This document shows positions 38,030 through 46,586 of a stretch of 64,000 bases of DNA, piece after piece. A program made the position numbers and the translations under genes. The DNA lies in assembly GCF_000485795.1 (NCBI RefSeq), contig NZ_AXZL01000063.1, positions 1-64,000 of the forward strand, given 5' to 3'. Position 1 is the first letter of the stretch. Each line of letters opens with the position of its first letter. The stretch is from Shewanella decolorationis S12. GTDB taxonomy: Bacteria; Pseudomonadota; Gammaproteobacteria; Enterobacterales; Shewanellaceae. The notes beneath the pieces are model-generated. The model was not told the DNA's origin. It searched no databases and saw only the letters and a list, made by a program, of their open reading frames with translations.

Positions 38030-38608
38030 TTACTGCGATAAGGTAGAGCGGCCGACAACGGTGCGGCCATCGAGGGGATAGTATTTTAGCTCCCAATTCT
38101 CGCTGCCAAGGCGGCGATCATCCGACACATAGTTAAAGTAACAATAAGTGTTAGAGTCGGTTATTGCGCCGCCGCTGTACCAATAGACGATATCGACATT
38201 GGGGGTTGTTTGCCAATCGAAGTGAGTGGCGAGGACTGTGTCCGGATTATCGAGTAAGGATTGCCACAGCTCACCGCAAAAAGCGCCTTGTAATTGCGTG
38301 CCTTTGTTTCCGCTTTGGGCTGTGTCTTTTCCGAGGGGAAAGCCGGTAGTGGTGGAGTCGACAGTGCCATCACCATAGCAGGCAAGATCTTGGGTGTAGC
38401 CCGAGTGTCCGCCCGTCAGCCAACAACTGTGATACAGCTTTACGCCAGAGGTAAAAGCGGCGAAGGCGGCTTTTGCCCGCGCATCGTGGGCGTCTTGGCT
38501 GAGATTCATAAAACGAGGGGCCGCGACCACGGCAAGAATCCCTAAGATGATGATAACGACCACCAGTTCGATTAGGGTAAATCCCTTAGATGTGTGTAGA
38601 CGGCTCAT
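38030..38608 (-). CDS. Type IV pilin-like protein (MSHA-pilin type)
   Basis: About 192 residues. The prepilin cleavage motif is SKGFTLIELVVVIIILGILA: Gly before the Phe, with the conserved Glu at position +5, cleaved by PilD. The globular part holds four or more Cys (CWL, CYG, FCGEL, YCYF), likely disulfides, and a DUF-like body. Two starts exist; ATG at 38608 is used because AGGTGA precedes it. It stands alone, without pilus assembly genes nearby, so it may be a minor or orphan pilin served by the msh or pil systems. Confidence 0.85.
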   Translation of the reverse strand: MSRLHTSKGFTLIELVVVIIILGILAVVAAPRFMNLSQDAHDARAKAAFAAFTSGVKLYHSCWLTGGHSGYTQDLACYGDGTVDSTTTGFPLGKDTAQSGNKGTQLQGAFCGELWQSLLDNPDTVLATHFDWQTTPNVDIVYWYSGGAITDSNTYCYFNYVSDDRRLGSENWELKYYPLDGRTVVGRSTLSQ

Positions 38609-38778
38609 ACTGCTCACCTGTTGCTAAGATGACTGTATTTTAGCGTAATTTTTGTAGATGTTCATTAAGCTATTGATAGTAATTGTTTTTAATTAACACA
38701 CTGGTTACATTGTTAACTGGTTTTTGGCAAAGCTGAGTCGGTCAGCTTTGCCAAGTATCAGGTAAGATTTACTATCGA

Positions 38779-39318
38779 TTAACCAAGTACTCTATATCGA
38801 CTTTGCACATAGCCATTGTCATATTGCTGAGTGTGTAAGGCTTCTAGCTGAATCGCGTGGGCCAAGCCATCAAAGAGAGGGATGCCACAACCAAGCAAGG
38901 TTGGGATGCGCGTGAGTGTTAACTCCTGGATGAGTCCTGCCGCGAGAAATCCCTGAATGGTTTGCCCGCCATCGATATAGAGATGCTTAAAACCGCGCTT
39001 CTTTAGTTGCTCACTAATACTCGTAGCATCACCGCTAAGAACTTCAGCCTTAGTGTTTAATTCTACGGGAATTGAAATGCCTTGACGGCTTAAGACAAAC
39101 ACGGGCAGCGATTCATAGGGCCAATCGCAGTCAAAGGACAGGACCTTTTCAAAGCTTTTTTGTCCCATCACAATGGCATCAACCGTTTCGATAAAGGCGT
39201 AGTAACCAAAATCCTCTTCGGGATTACGGCTCGGGTGTTGATTTAAAAAGTCGATATCCCCATTGGGCGAGGCAATAAAGCCGTCGAGTGAGACGGCAAT
39301 AAAAACAGAAGCTTGCAT
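38779..39318 (-). CDS. RibD C-terminal/dihydrofolate-reductase-like protein
   Basis: A 179-residue protein: MQASVFIAVSLDGFIASPNGDIDFLN at the N-terminus, a middle IVMGQKSFEKVLSF and LYIDGGQTIQGFLAAGLIQELTLTRIPTLLGCGIPLF. This is the DHFR/RibD-C fold (YwjB-like), using NADPH; the substrate is unknown and it is unlikely to be the essential folate enzyme. It follows a small lipoprotein gene by 15 bases in the same direction. Confidence 0.88.
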   Translation of the reverse strand: MQASVFIAVSLDGFIASPNGDIDFLNQHPSRNPEEDFGYYAFIETVDAIVMGQKSFEKVLSFDCDWPYESLPVFVLSRQGISIPVELNTKAEVLSGDATSISEQLKKRGFKHLYIDGGQTIQGFLAAGLIQELTLTRIPTLLGCGIPLFDGLAHAIQLEALHTQQYDNGYVQSRYRVLG

Positions 39319-39333
39319 TTATCTTCCTTGAGA

Positions 39334-39615
39334 CTACTTACGAGAGTGTTTGTCTAGTGATTCTCTAAGCGCTTGTTGTTGGGCTAAGCAATCTTCCTTC
39401 GCCTTGCCGGACATATCGGCGCAGCTTTGGCCTTTATCTGAGTCTTTTAATAATGCTGAAGCGGTATAGATGGCGGCGTCTGTTTTGTCACATTCTTGCT
39501 GATCAGCTGGATATGTTTGGTTGCATCTATCACTGACCAGTGTGTTTGTTAGGCATCCGCTTAGGGAGCCAAGCATAAAAAGACTAAAAGAGAGGTTGAT
39601 GATGATCTTAGACAT
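39334..39615 (-). CDS. Small cysteine-rich lipoprotein
   Basis: 93 residues: signal peptide with lipobox LSGC (Cys21 lipidated), then a short mature part with four further cysteines (about 31, 42, 64, 73) and many charged residues. Likely a membrane-attached periplasmic protein. No family recognised. The DHFR-like gene follows closely. Confidence 0.65.
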   Translation of the reverse strand: MSKIIINLSFSLFMLGSLSGCLTNTLVSDRCNQTYPADQQECDKTDAAIYTASALLKDSDKGQSCADMSGKAKEDCLAQQQALRESLDKHSRK

Positions 39616-40029
39616 AAATTCTTCCTTGATTACGTTTGAGTCTGCTAATTATGTTGTTGATTATGACCTCAAATCATCATGAATGTTCTGAGTCTATGAA
39701 TTAATTTACTTTGTTGGCGGCTGAGGGGCGAGCCTTATAGACAAAACAGGAGTGATAAAAAAGCCCCGAGAACACTGGCCGAACTCGGGGGAAGGTTCTA
39801 AAGCAGTGGATCTTTAATGCCTACGGGACATAAAGGAGAGAACCTGAGCTGAGTGTGGCAGTGAATGGTGTTTGACACAAAGCATAAGATGCAAACTGCG
39901 ACAGCTTGTCGCAGGTGCCCAGTTGATTGCAGTTGGTTAATCGACAGCAGGTAGCAGATAAGCTAAGTGTCTATGCCTTGAATCGGTTAACTGGCTCTCG
40001 ATCGTTTCCATCTTTCGAGGTTTATTGGA
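39616..40029. other. Intergenic region with regulator-gene terminator
   Basis: 414 bases between the lipoprotein gene and the FixJ-type regulator. It contains the regulator's terminator (39756-39790) and, past it, the upstream region of the lipoprotein gene. No further gene was found. Confidence 0.4.
39756..39790 (-). terminator. Terminator of the FixJ-type regulator gene
   Basis: CCCCGAG and CTCGGGG arms with a GAACACTGGCCGAA-type loop, followed on the minus strand by TTTTTTATC. Confidence 0.8.
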
Positions 40030-40638
40030 TTACTCTGGTAAGAGTGTATTTAGGTGGGCTAAGTGCTGTACTAATTCAGCCATATTGTTCACTTCGAGCT
40101 TTTTCATAATCTTAGCCCGATGCACTTCGATGGTTCTTAGGGATAAGTACATGGCTTCGGAGATCTGCTTGTTGGTCATGCCTTGAACCACATGAGCTAA
40201 TACTTGTTGTTCGCGCTCGGTCAGTTGGGCAAATTTTTGCTGTAGATGCTGTTGCTCAAAACTTGTTTGGCTTAATTTGTGTGCTTTTTCAATGGCTTGA
40301 ACTAGGGCCTTGCCCGATACGGGTTTTTGAAAAAAGTCGCAGGCGCCCTTGCGGAAAGCGCTTAATGCCATGGGCAAATCCCCGTGTCCCGTGAGAAAGA
40401 TCACTCCTAGCGGACTTTGGGTTTCAAGCAGTTTTTGTTGTACTTCTTGGCCAGTGATCTCCGGCATTCGGCTATCTAAAATCACACAGCCAGCCTGTGT
40501 TAACGGGCATTGGGCTAAAAAGTCTTGTCCACTGCTAAAGGTTTGTACTTGATAGCCAAATTGTCTGAGCATAAAGCCTAAGGAATCGAGAATCGCCTCA
40601 TCATCATCGACTAAATACAGTGGCAGCTTTGTTGACAT
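40030..40638 (-). CDS. FixJ/TtrR-type response regulator
   Basis: 202 residues: receiver domain (1-118) with VDDDEAILDSL, phospho-acceptor Asp55 in CVILDSRMPEITG, the FLTGHGDLPMAL signature and FFQKPVSG; then a LuxR helix-turn-helix (about 135-195) with LTEREQQVLAHVVQGMTNKQISEAMYLSLRTIEVHRAKIMKKL. Adjacent divergent kinase (208 bases between the starts) is its partner. This pair resembles TtrRS, which senses tetrathionate. Confidence 0.9.
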   Translation of the reverse strand: MSTKLPLYLVDDDEAILDSLGFMLRQFGYQVQTFSSGQDFLAQCPLTQAGCVILDSRMPEITGQEVQQKLLETQSPLGVIFLTGHGDLPMALSAFRKGACDFFQKPVSGKALVQAIEKAHKLSQTSFEQQHLQQKFAQLTEREQQVLAHVVQGMTNKQISEAMYLSLRTIEVHRAKIMKKLEVNNMAELVQHLAHLNTLLPE

Positions 40639-40718
40639 GGTTTCCCTTGCGGTGGTTTGTGGCTCTCTTTAGCTTAAGTCTGCAGGGGTGCAGGCTCAAT
40701 TTTAAGCCTAGGTCTTGG

Positions 40719-40730
40719 GAGGTGTATCAC
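40719..40730 (+). promoter_or_regulatory. Shared motif copy 1 (regulator/kinase intergenic)
   Basis: GAGGTGTATCAC lies in the 208-base gap between the divergent regulator and kinase genes, 81 bases from the regulator start. It is 11 of 12 identical to GAGGTATATCAC at 51804 upstream of the octaheme operon. Confidence 0.4.
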
Positions 40731-40846
40731 TAAATTAGCCAAATCCCATTGGGTAAATATCAGAGTTTGGCGCCATTCACAGCTTAATTTTTGCCTAGCG
40801 TATAAAGTATTCCTAAAACAAAGGCATATAAGACAAGGCGATAGCA

Positions 40847-42652
40847 ATGGGAACTTGGTGTAGGGCGCTGGTGGTGACTTGCTTCTTGAGTCTGATGGGG
40901 CTCAATTTGTCCTATGCCGATGAAGAACTTCCCCTCAATGAATTTAAAGTCGGGGTGCTGGCGAATCATGGCGTGTTACAGGCGAAACAGCGCTGGCAGC
41001 CTATGATGGATTACCTTAGTGAAAACGTTCCTAATAGCCGTTTTGAAGTCGTACCCGTCGACTTTAATGGTATGCGTAGCCAGTTGCTTAGCAACGACTT
41101 GCAATTTATTGTCACTAACCCCGGCCAGTATTTGCACTTGAGTAATAATTTCCCACTCTCGTGGCTAGCTACCATGAAAAGCCGCAAACATCAGGGCAGT
41201 ACTTTTACCATCGGCGCCACCATTATTGTGCGCGCCGACAGCCCTATACGCAGCTTGCAGGATTTACGGGGTAAGAATGTGGTCGCCAGCGATCCACAGG
41301 CGCTTGGTGGCTATCAAGCGGCGATGGGATTGCTGCATAAAATGGGTTATTTGCCGGAGCAATTCTTTGGTCGAGTACAATTTCTCGGATTCCCTTTAGA
41401 ACCCCTGATTTATCAAGTGCGCGACGGTAATGCCGACGCCGCCATTGCGCCTTTTTGTACTCTAGAGGAAATGATTGAAACCGGACTTATTAATCAGGCC
41501 GATTTTCGGGTAATTCATCCAACCAATCCGCCTGGTTATGATTGTGAGGTCAGCACTCAGCTCTACCCCAACTGGTCATTCGCGGCGGCGGATACAGTAT
41601 CGCCGCGTATTACCATGCAAATCACCCGTGCTTTGTTTGACTTGCCCGCCGACCATGTGGCGGCGATTACCGCTGATACCTTAGGTTGGACGGCGCCGGT
41701 GAGTCAGCTAAAGGTGATTGAATTATTTAAAGAGTTGCAACTACAAGGTGCGGCGCCGCCCCTGTATCAAACCGTCTATAAATGGATGGAGAAAAACAAA
41801 GAGTGGGGCGGGGTATTACTACTGATTTTTATCGTGTCGACCATTTATCACCTGTGGCTCGAGTATAAATTTCGCCAAAAGAGCGAGTTTTTGGTCAGCA
41901 CCGAGCGGCAGCTAAAGGATAAAGCCTTGCAGCTAGAGCGGTTGCAGAGTGCGGCGATTCTCGGGGAGATTGGTGCTGGCCTAGCCCATGAGCTAAATCA
42001 ACCCATAGCCGCCATTACTCAATACAGTGAAGGCGCTATGATACAGCTAGAAAGGCTGGGGCAGGATAATCCTGAACTCTATGATATTTTGGGTAAAATC
42101 AACGCGCAATCGATACGGGCGGGGGCAGTTGTACACCGAATTCGCGGTTTGCTTAAGCGCCGTCAGGCCAAGGCTGAGCCGCTGAATGTGACGTTAGTCG
42201 TCAAAGAAGCCCTCGCACTGCTGCGGCGCGAGTTAGACCGCGCCGAGGTACAAGTCACTGTCGAAGTTGAAGGCCATCCCTATGAATTAATGGGTGACAG
42301 TGTTGGCTTAAGCCAAATGTGGGTCAACCTAGTGAAAAACAGTCTCGATGCGCTGGAGGCCTGCAAGGATAATCGAGCACGGCAGCTAAGGATTGAGATC
42401 TATTATCACTCTAGTGAAATCAAGGTATTAGTCATAGATAATGGCGAAGGGTTACAAGGGCAGGCTAGCGAGTTGATGGCCTCATTTGCCTCCACCAAGG
42501 ATGCAGGGCTTGGCTTAGGCTTAGCCATTTGCAAGGATGTCGTTAGCCGCCACCATGGCAGTATTCAAATTGAAAATTGTCAGCAATCGACACTCGCTAG
42601 ATTGCCTTGGCAGCAGGGGTGCGTGGTAACTGTGGTGCTACCTAAAGGCTAG
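40847..42652 (+). CDS. Sensor histidine kinase with PhnD-like periplasmic domain (TtrS-like)
   Basis: 601 residues. Signal peptide/first membrane segment (1-24), a periplasmic PhnD-type substrate-binding domain (about 30-310: FKVGVLANHGVLQAKQRWQPMMDYL, GATIIVRADSPIRSLQDLRGKNVVAS, YDCEVSTQLYPNWSFAA), a membrane helix (about 323-340), then the kinase: H box LGEIGAGLAHELNQPIAAITQYSEGA, N box LVKNSLDAL, G boxes DNGEGL and GLGLGLAICKDVV. Domain order matches the tetrathionate sensor TtrS. The octaheme cytochrome operon ~7.5 kb away is the likely target (inference). Two Cys lie in the sensor (CTLEEM, DCEVS). Confidence 0.9.
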   Translation: MGTWCRALVVTCFLSLMGLNLSYADEELPLNEFKVGVLANHGVLQAKQRWQPMMDYLSENVPNSRFEVVPVDFNGMRSQLLSNDLQFIVTNPGQYLHLSNNFPLSWLATMKSRKHQGSTFTIGATIIVRADSPIRSLQDLRGKNVVASDPQALGGYQAAMGLLHKMGYLPEQFFGRVQFLGFPLEPLIYQVRDGNADAAIAPFCTLEEMIETGLINQADFRVIHPTNPPGYDCEVSTQLYPNWSFAAADTVSPRITMQITRALFDLPADHVAAITADTLGWTAPVSQLKVIELFKELQLQGAAPPLYQTVYKWMEKNKEWGGVLLLIFIVSTIYHLWLEYKFRQKSEFLVSTERQLKDKALQLERLQSAAILGEIGAGLAHELNQPIAAITQYSEGAMIQLERLGQDNPELYDILGKINAQSIRAGAVVHRIRGLLKRRQAKAEPLNVTLVVKEALALLRRELDRAEVQVTVEVEGHPYELMGDSVGLSQMWVNLVKNSLDALEACKDNRARQLRIEIYYHSSEIKVLVIDNGEGLQGQASELMASFASTKDAGLGLGLAICKDVVSRHHGSIQIENCQQSTLARLPWQQGCVVTVVLPKG

Positions 42653-42722
42653 TTTTCCCTTTTACAACATAACGATACAAATTTAGCCAGAGTCACCGTG
42701 GTTTTAGTCAGCCAAGTTGCCT

Positions 42723-43634
42723 CTAAGGCGCTGGATATTCCAAGCTAAATTGCTGCAGTTTTTGCACTAAAAACTCAATGGTGCGGCGTATTTTATGGCT
42801 TGGATAGTCGGTTTGCAGATAGACCAATTGCAGTGGCACCGGAGGTGCGAGTTTATCGGCTAGGATAAGCTTTAGCCTGCCTTCGGTGACATCCTGTGCC
42901 ACATCGAGCCAACTTTTATAGGCGATACCTCGCCCCGCCAGTGCCCAATCGCGCACAACGGCACCATCATTACAAAAGCGTTTTCCTCTCACTTCAATCT
43001 CTACGGCTTCATCATTGTGGCTGAATTTCCACTTCTGCCATGGCTCACCTCCACGATTTAAGATCAACACTTGGTGTTGACTCAGTTCGTTCAGTGTTTG
43101 TGGTTCTCCATGTTGAGCAAGATAAGCGGGGGAGGCAACGAGCACTCTTGGCGTCATCGATAGTTGGCGTCGTTTTAGATTGGAATCTTCAAGCTGACCA
43201 TAGCGTAGGGCTAAATGGATATTTTGATCGATAAGATCCGCCATATGGTCGCCAAAATAGAGTTGGATCGAGAGATCTGGCGCACTATCCATTAGTTCAT
43301 CTAACCAACCGCGGATCCGCGTGCGGCCAATATCAGAGGGGAGAGCGATACGTATTTCACCTTTGAGTTCGCCCCTATGTTCGGCCAAATTGGCAGAAGC
43401 GGTTTCGAGTAAAACTAGGGCAGGCTTGGCGGCATCGAGAAATATTCGCCCTTCTTCCGTGAGTTGCAATCGCCGAGTGGAGCGAGCAAACAGCTGACAA
43501 CCTAACTTTTTTTCAAGCCGTTGTAGGGCGGCGCTAGCGGCGGCGGGCGTCATACCAACCTCTTTACTGGCGGCGGACAGGCTTTCGAGCGCAGCGATAC
43601 GAAGAGCGAGTTGTAGATCGTTTATATGGTACAT
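42723..43634 (-). CDS. LysR family transcriptional regulator
   Basis: 303 residues: winged helix-turn-helix (1-62: LRIAALESLSAASKEVGMTPAAASAALQRLEKKLG) and a substrate-binding effector domain. It is divergent from the ene-reductase operon with 110 bases between the starts, the usual layout for a LysR protein and its target. The effector is unknown, possibly an enone or quinone electrophile. Confidence 0.9.
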   Translation of the reverse strand: MYHINDLQLALRIAALESLSAASKEVGMTPAAASAALQRLEKKLGCQLFARSTRRLQLTEEGRIFLDAAKPALVLLETASANLAEHRGELKGEIRIALPSDIGRTRIRGWLDELMDSAPDLSIQLYFGDHMADLIDQNIHLALRYGQLEDSNLKRRQLSMTPRVLVASPAYLAQHGEPQTLNELSQHQVLILNRGGEPWQKWKFSHNDEAVEIEVRGKRFCNDGAVVRDWALAGRGIAYKSWLDVAQDVTEGRLKLILADKLAPPVPLQLVYLQTDYPSHKIRRTIEFLVQKLQQFSLEYPAP

Positions 43635-43744
43635 ATCAAATTATTTTTGAAAATGATTTAAATATTTGACTGATTATCAATATAGATTAATTAATGCACT
43701 ATTGCACTCAGATATTCAAACTTCATTTATGGTTCGGAGTGCAT

Positions 43745-44881
43745 ATGAGTTTATTTACAGCCTATGAGTCAGCGGCACTGACATTACAAAATCGTATCGT
43801 GATGGCGCCGATGACTCGGGCGCGTACCACACAGCCTGGGAATATTCCCAACGACTTAATGGCGCAATATTACGCCCAGCGTGCTTCGGCAGGTCTGATC
43901 ATTACCGAAGCGACCCAAATTTCGGACGACAGCCAAGGCTACTCTTTTACCCCCGGCGTTTATACCGAGGCACAAATTGACGGCTGGAAAAAAGTCACCG
44001 CGGCGGTTCATCAAGCGGGCGGTAAAATCTTTAATCAAATCTGGCATGTGGGCCGAGTGTCCCATCCCATTTTTCAGCAGGGCGGGGCGCCTATTGCACC
44101 TTCGGCGATAACCCCTGTTGGCACTAAGGTGTGGATTGTTGATGAGCAGCATCCCGAGGGGCAAATGGTGGACTGCCCCGAGCCGAGGGAAATGACTCAA
44201 ACAGATATCGACCGCGTAGTGGCCGACTTTGCCAAGGCAGGGGCAAATGCCGTTGCCGCAGGTTTCGATGGTATCGAAATCCACGGTGGTAATGGTTATC
44301 TCATCGACCAATTCCTACGAACTAACTCTAATCACAGAACCGATGCCTATGGCGGCACGCCCGAAAAACGTATTCGCTTTTTATTGGAAGTGGTTGAAGC
44401 GGTAAGTGCCCAGATTGGCGCCGATAAAGTAGGCGTTCGCCTCGCGCCCTATGTGACTTTTAAGGACATGGCTTGCCCTGAGATAGTCGATACTATCCTG
44501 TTAGCCGCTAAGCATTTATCGGCCATGGGCGTAGCGTATTTGCACTTGTCGGAAGCCGATTGGGACGATGCGCCGCAAGTGCCAGAGTCCTTCAGAATCG
44601 AGCTACGCAAAGTGTTTAAAGGCAGCATTATTGTGGCGGGTCGCTACGATGTCGAGCGTGGCAATGAGGTTATCGAAAAAGGTTATGCCGATTTAGTGGC
44701 CTTTGGTCGCGCCTTTATCGCTAACCCCGATCTGCCCTATCGTTTAGCCAATCAATTACCCCTATCACCCTTCGATAAGGGGCCATTATTTGGTGGCAGT
44801 GCGGCTGGATATACGGATTATCCAAGTTATCAAACGGCGCTGCGAGCTGTGATCCGCTCTAGTGATGATGAGGTGGCATAA
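43745..44881 (+). CDS. Old yellow enzyme family ene-reductase
   Basis: 378 residues: FMN enzyme that reduces activated C=C bonds with NAD(P)H. Visible: VMAPMTRARTT, GLIITEATQIS, FNQIWHVGRVSH, the active-site FDGIEIHGGNGYLIDQFLRTNSNHRTDAYGG (His and Asn pair) and DLVAFGRAFIANPDLPYRL. I chose the ATG at 43745 because GGAG lies 6 bases upstream and the first 17 residues of the longer frame are not conserved. First gene of a three-gene operon. Confidence 0.95.
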   Translation: MSLFTAYESAALTLQNRIVMAPMTRARTTQPGNIPNDLMAQYYAQRASAGLIITEATQISDDSQGYSFTPGVYTEAQIDGWKKVTAAVHQAGGKIFNQIWHVGRVSHPIFQQGGAPIAPSAITPVGTKVWIVDEQHPEGQMVDCPEPREMTQTDIDRVVADFAKAGANAVAAGFDGIEIHGGNGYLIDQFLRTNSNHRTDAYGGTPEKRIRFLLEVVEAVSAQIGADKVGVRLAPYVTFKDMACPEIVDTILLAAKHLSAMGVAYLHLSEADWDDAPQVPESFRIELRKVFKGSIIVAGRYDVERGNEVIEKGYADLVAFGRAFIANPDLPYRLANQLPLSPFDKGPLFGGSAAGYTDYPSYQTALRAVIRSSDDEVA

Positions 44882-45525
44882 TGCAACATCGTACTTATTG
44901 CGCCGTTGCGCCTTGGATAAAAGTCGGTTTATGGAGCTCAGGATTACTCGGCTTAGCCATTATAGGCTTTGCGCTTGCGAGTCTAAGCATGACGGCATTT
45001 GCCGCTCAAGGGGGTTCAACCCAAGCCAGTGTTGATGTCAAAACCGCTCTTACTCCTAAGGTAACGGCAATGGAGCTGATCAGCGATGGTTCACCACAGG
45101 CTGAATCTATTGCCCACGCCGCTTTGCTATACGCTAGTTTTTGGGATACAGGCGACCCAACATTTGCCCACTGGGCATTAGCGACCAGTTTTATCGATCG
45201 CACCTTGCCAGAAGGTCGTGCACAGGGGATTACTGGTCCGCTCGACGCTTCTAAGCACTTCAGGGCGGCGGTGCCCGATCTCTCGGTAACCGTTGAGCAC
45301 CTGCTGGTGGTCGGTGACCGTGCGGTTGTGCGTCTCCGCTTTAATGGCCATTTTACCGGTGTCTTTGGTGAACAGCGTGGACAAGGGCAAAAAATTGATT
45401 TTCGCGCCGTAGATATGTACCGAGTGCGTGATGGTTTTATCACAGACAACTGGCACCTTGAGGATTATCAGACGCTATTTAGCCAGCTTGCCGCTAAAGC
45501 TGTGACCACAGGAGCCAAGTCATGA
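44881..45525 (+). CDS. SnoaL/NTF2-like secreted protein
   Basis: 214 residues. A hydrophobic N-terminus (about 15-40) is a signal peptide or anchor. The remainder is an ester-cyclase-like cone fold: DTGDPTFAHWALATSFIDRTLPEGRAQGITG, VEHLLVVGDRAVVRLRFNGHFTG and VDMYRVRDGFITDNWHLEDYQTLF. Role unknown; may bind a small hydrophobic molecule. Overlaps the reductase stop by 1 base and the deacetylase by 4. Confidence 0.82.
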   Translation: MQHRTYCAVAPWIKVGLWSSGLLGLAIIGFALASLSMTAFAAQGGSTQASVDVKTALTPKVTAMELISDGSPQAESIAHAALLYASFWDTGDPTFAHWALATSFIDRTLPEGRAQGITGPLDASKHFRAAVPDLSVTVEHLLVVGDRAVVRLRFNGHFTGVFGEQRGQGQKIDFRAVDMYRVRDGFITDNWHLEDYQTLFSQLAAKAVTTGAKS

Positions 45526-46526
45526 ACCCACGTCGACAATTTTTAAAGACCAGTCTACAGGCGGGCGGTGCTTTGGTGGCGGGTGTAGGGCTAAGTCAAT
45601 CAGCCTTTTCCATGGGGTTACCAGGTTTAGTGGCACTCGATGATCAAACACAAACTTCTGTTGGAGGCAGTATGAATAAGCGTTTTTGGCCTAATGGCGA
45701 ACAACTAGTGATTTCTATCTCCATGCAGTTTGAGGCTGGCGCGCAGGATAAAAACGCCGAAGGTCCGTTTCCACCAATGGAGCAGGGTTATCCTGATACT
45801 ATTACCCCCAGTTGGTACGACTACGGGATGAATGAGGGGATACCGCGTTTGCTACGTTTATGGCGTAAGCACAATATTAAGGTGACATCCCACATGGTGG
45901 GCCGCGCCGCCGAATTACATCCACAACTTGCCAAACAAGTGGCGGATGAAGGCCATGAGATTTCAGGCCATGGGCAGACGTGGACACCGCAATACAGTAT
46001 GTCGCCAGCGCAGGAGCGTGATTCTTACATCCAGAGTATCAATACCTTAGAAAAGATTACCGGCCAGCGTCCCATAGGGTTTAATGCGTTTTGGATGCGC
46101 CACAGCACCCAAACCTTAAATATCCTGCAGGATTTAGGCTTTATCTATCATATTGATGATCTATCAAGGGATGAACCTTCAATTATCCCTGTGCAGGGTA
46201 AACCGTTTGCTGTGGTGCCTTATACCTTACGTAACAATGATATAGGTCGCTTTGGTGGCAATACTGCGATGACGGCTGCCGCCTTCTTGCAGGAGCTTAA
46301 AGACGAATTCGATATGCTTTATCAGGAAGGCGCATCCCAGCGGCGGATGATGTCAATCAGTGTGCACGACCGTATCGGGGGGGCGCCAGGTCTTGCCAAT
46401 GCCTTAGACAAGTTTATTCAATATGCTAAGGAACACGCAAAAGTAGGTTTTATGCGTAAGGATGTAATAGCGAAATGGACGCTGGCACAAAAGGATACGC
46501 CCACCAATCCTGCAAGAACATTTTAA
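45522..46526 (+). CDS. Tat-exported polysaccharide deacetylase family protein
   Basis: 334 residues. The N-terminus MNPRRQFLKTSLQAGGALVA is a twin-arginine signal peptide (RRQFLK). The catalytic part is of the polysaccharide-deacetylase/PuuE allantoinase type: MQFEAGAQ, NIKVTSHMVGRAAELHP, DEGHEISGHGQTW and SVHDRIGGAPG. Substrate unknown. Part of the LysR-controlled operon with the reductase; the tatABC genes in this window encode the exporter. Confidence 0.85.
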   Translation: MNPRRQFLKTSLQAGGALVAGVGLSQSAFSMGLPGLVALDDQTQTSVGGSMNKRFWPNGEQLVISISMQFEAGAQDKNAEGPFPPMEQGYPDTITPSWYDYGMNEGIPRLLRLWRKHNIKVTSHMVGRAAELHPQLAKQVADEGHEISGHGQTWTPQYSMSPAQERDSYIQSINTLEKITGQRPIGFNAFWMRHSTQTLNILQDLGFIYHIDDLSRDEPSIIPVQGKPFAVVPYTLRNNDIGRFGGNTAMTAAAFLQELKDEFDMLYQEGASQRRMMSISVHDRIGGAPGLANALDKFIQYAKEHAKVGFMRKDVIAKWTLAQKDTPTNPARTF

Positions 46527-46531
46527 GAGAT

Positions 46532-46565
46532 AAAAACACAGCACAGGGAGGTGCTGTGTTTTTTA
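46532..46565. terminator. Bidirectional terminator, deacetylase operon / permease
   Basis: AACACAGCAC-AGGGAG-GTGCTGTGTT is followed by T6 on the plus strand and preceded by A5, so it can end both the rightward operon and the leftward permease gene. Confidence 0.85.
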
Positions 46566-46586
46566 CTTTCTTGGAGATATTGGTGC

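Noticed and set aside
38728..38754. GGCAAAGCTGA/TCAGCTTTGCC hairpin near the DHFR-like gene
   Set aside because: Stem is clear but there is no T-run on either strand, so it was not called a terminator; noted only as a possible hairpin.
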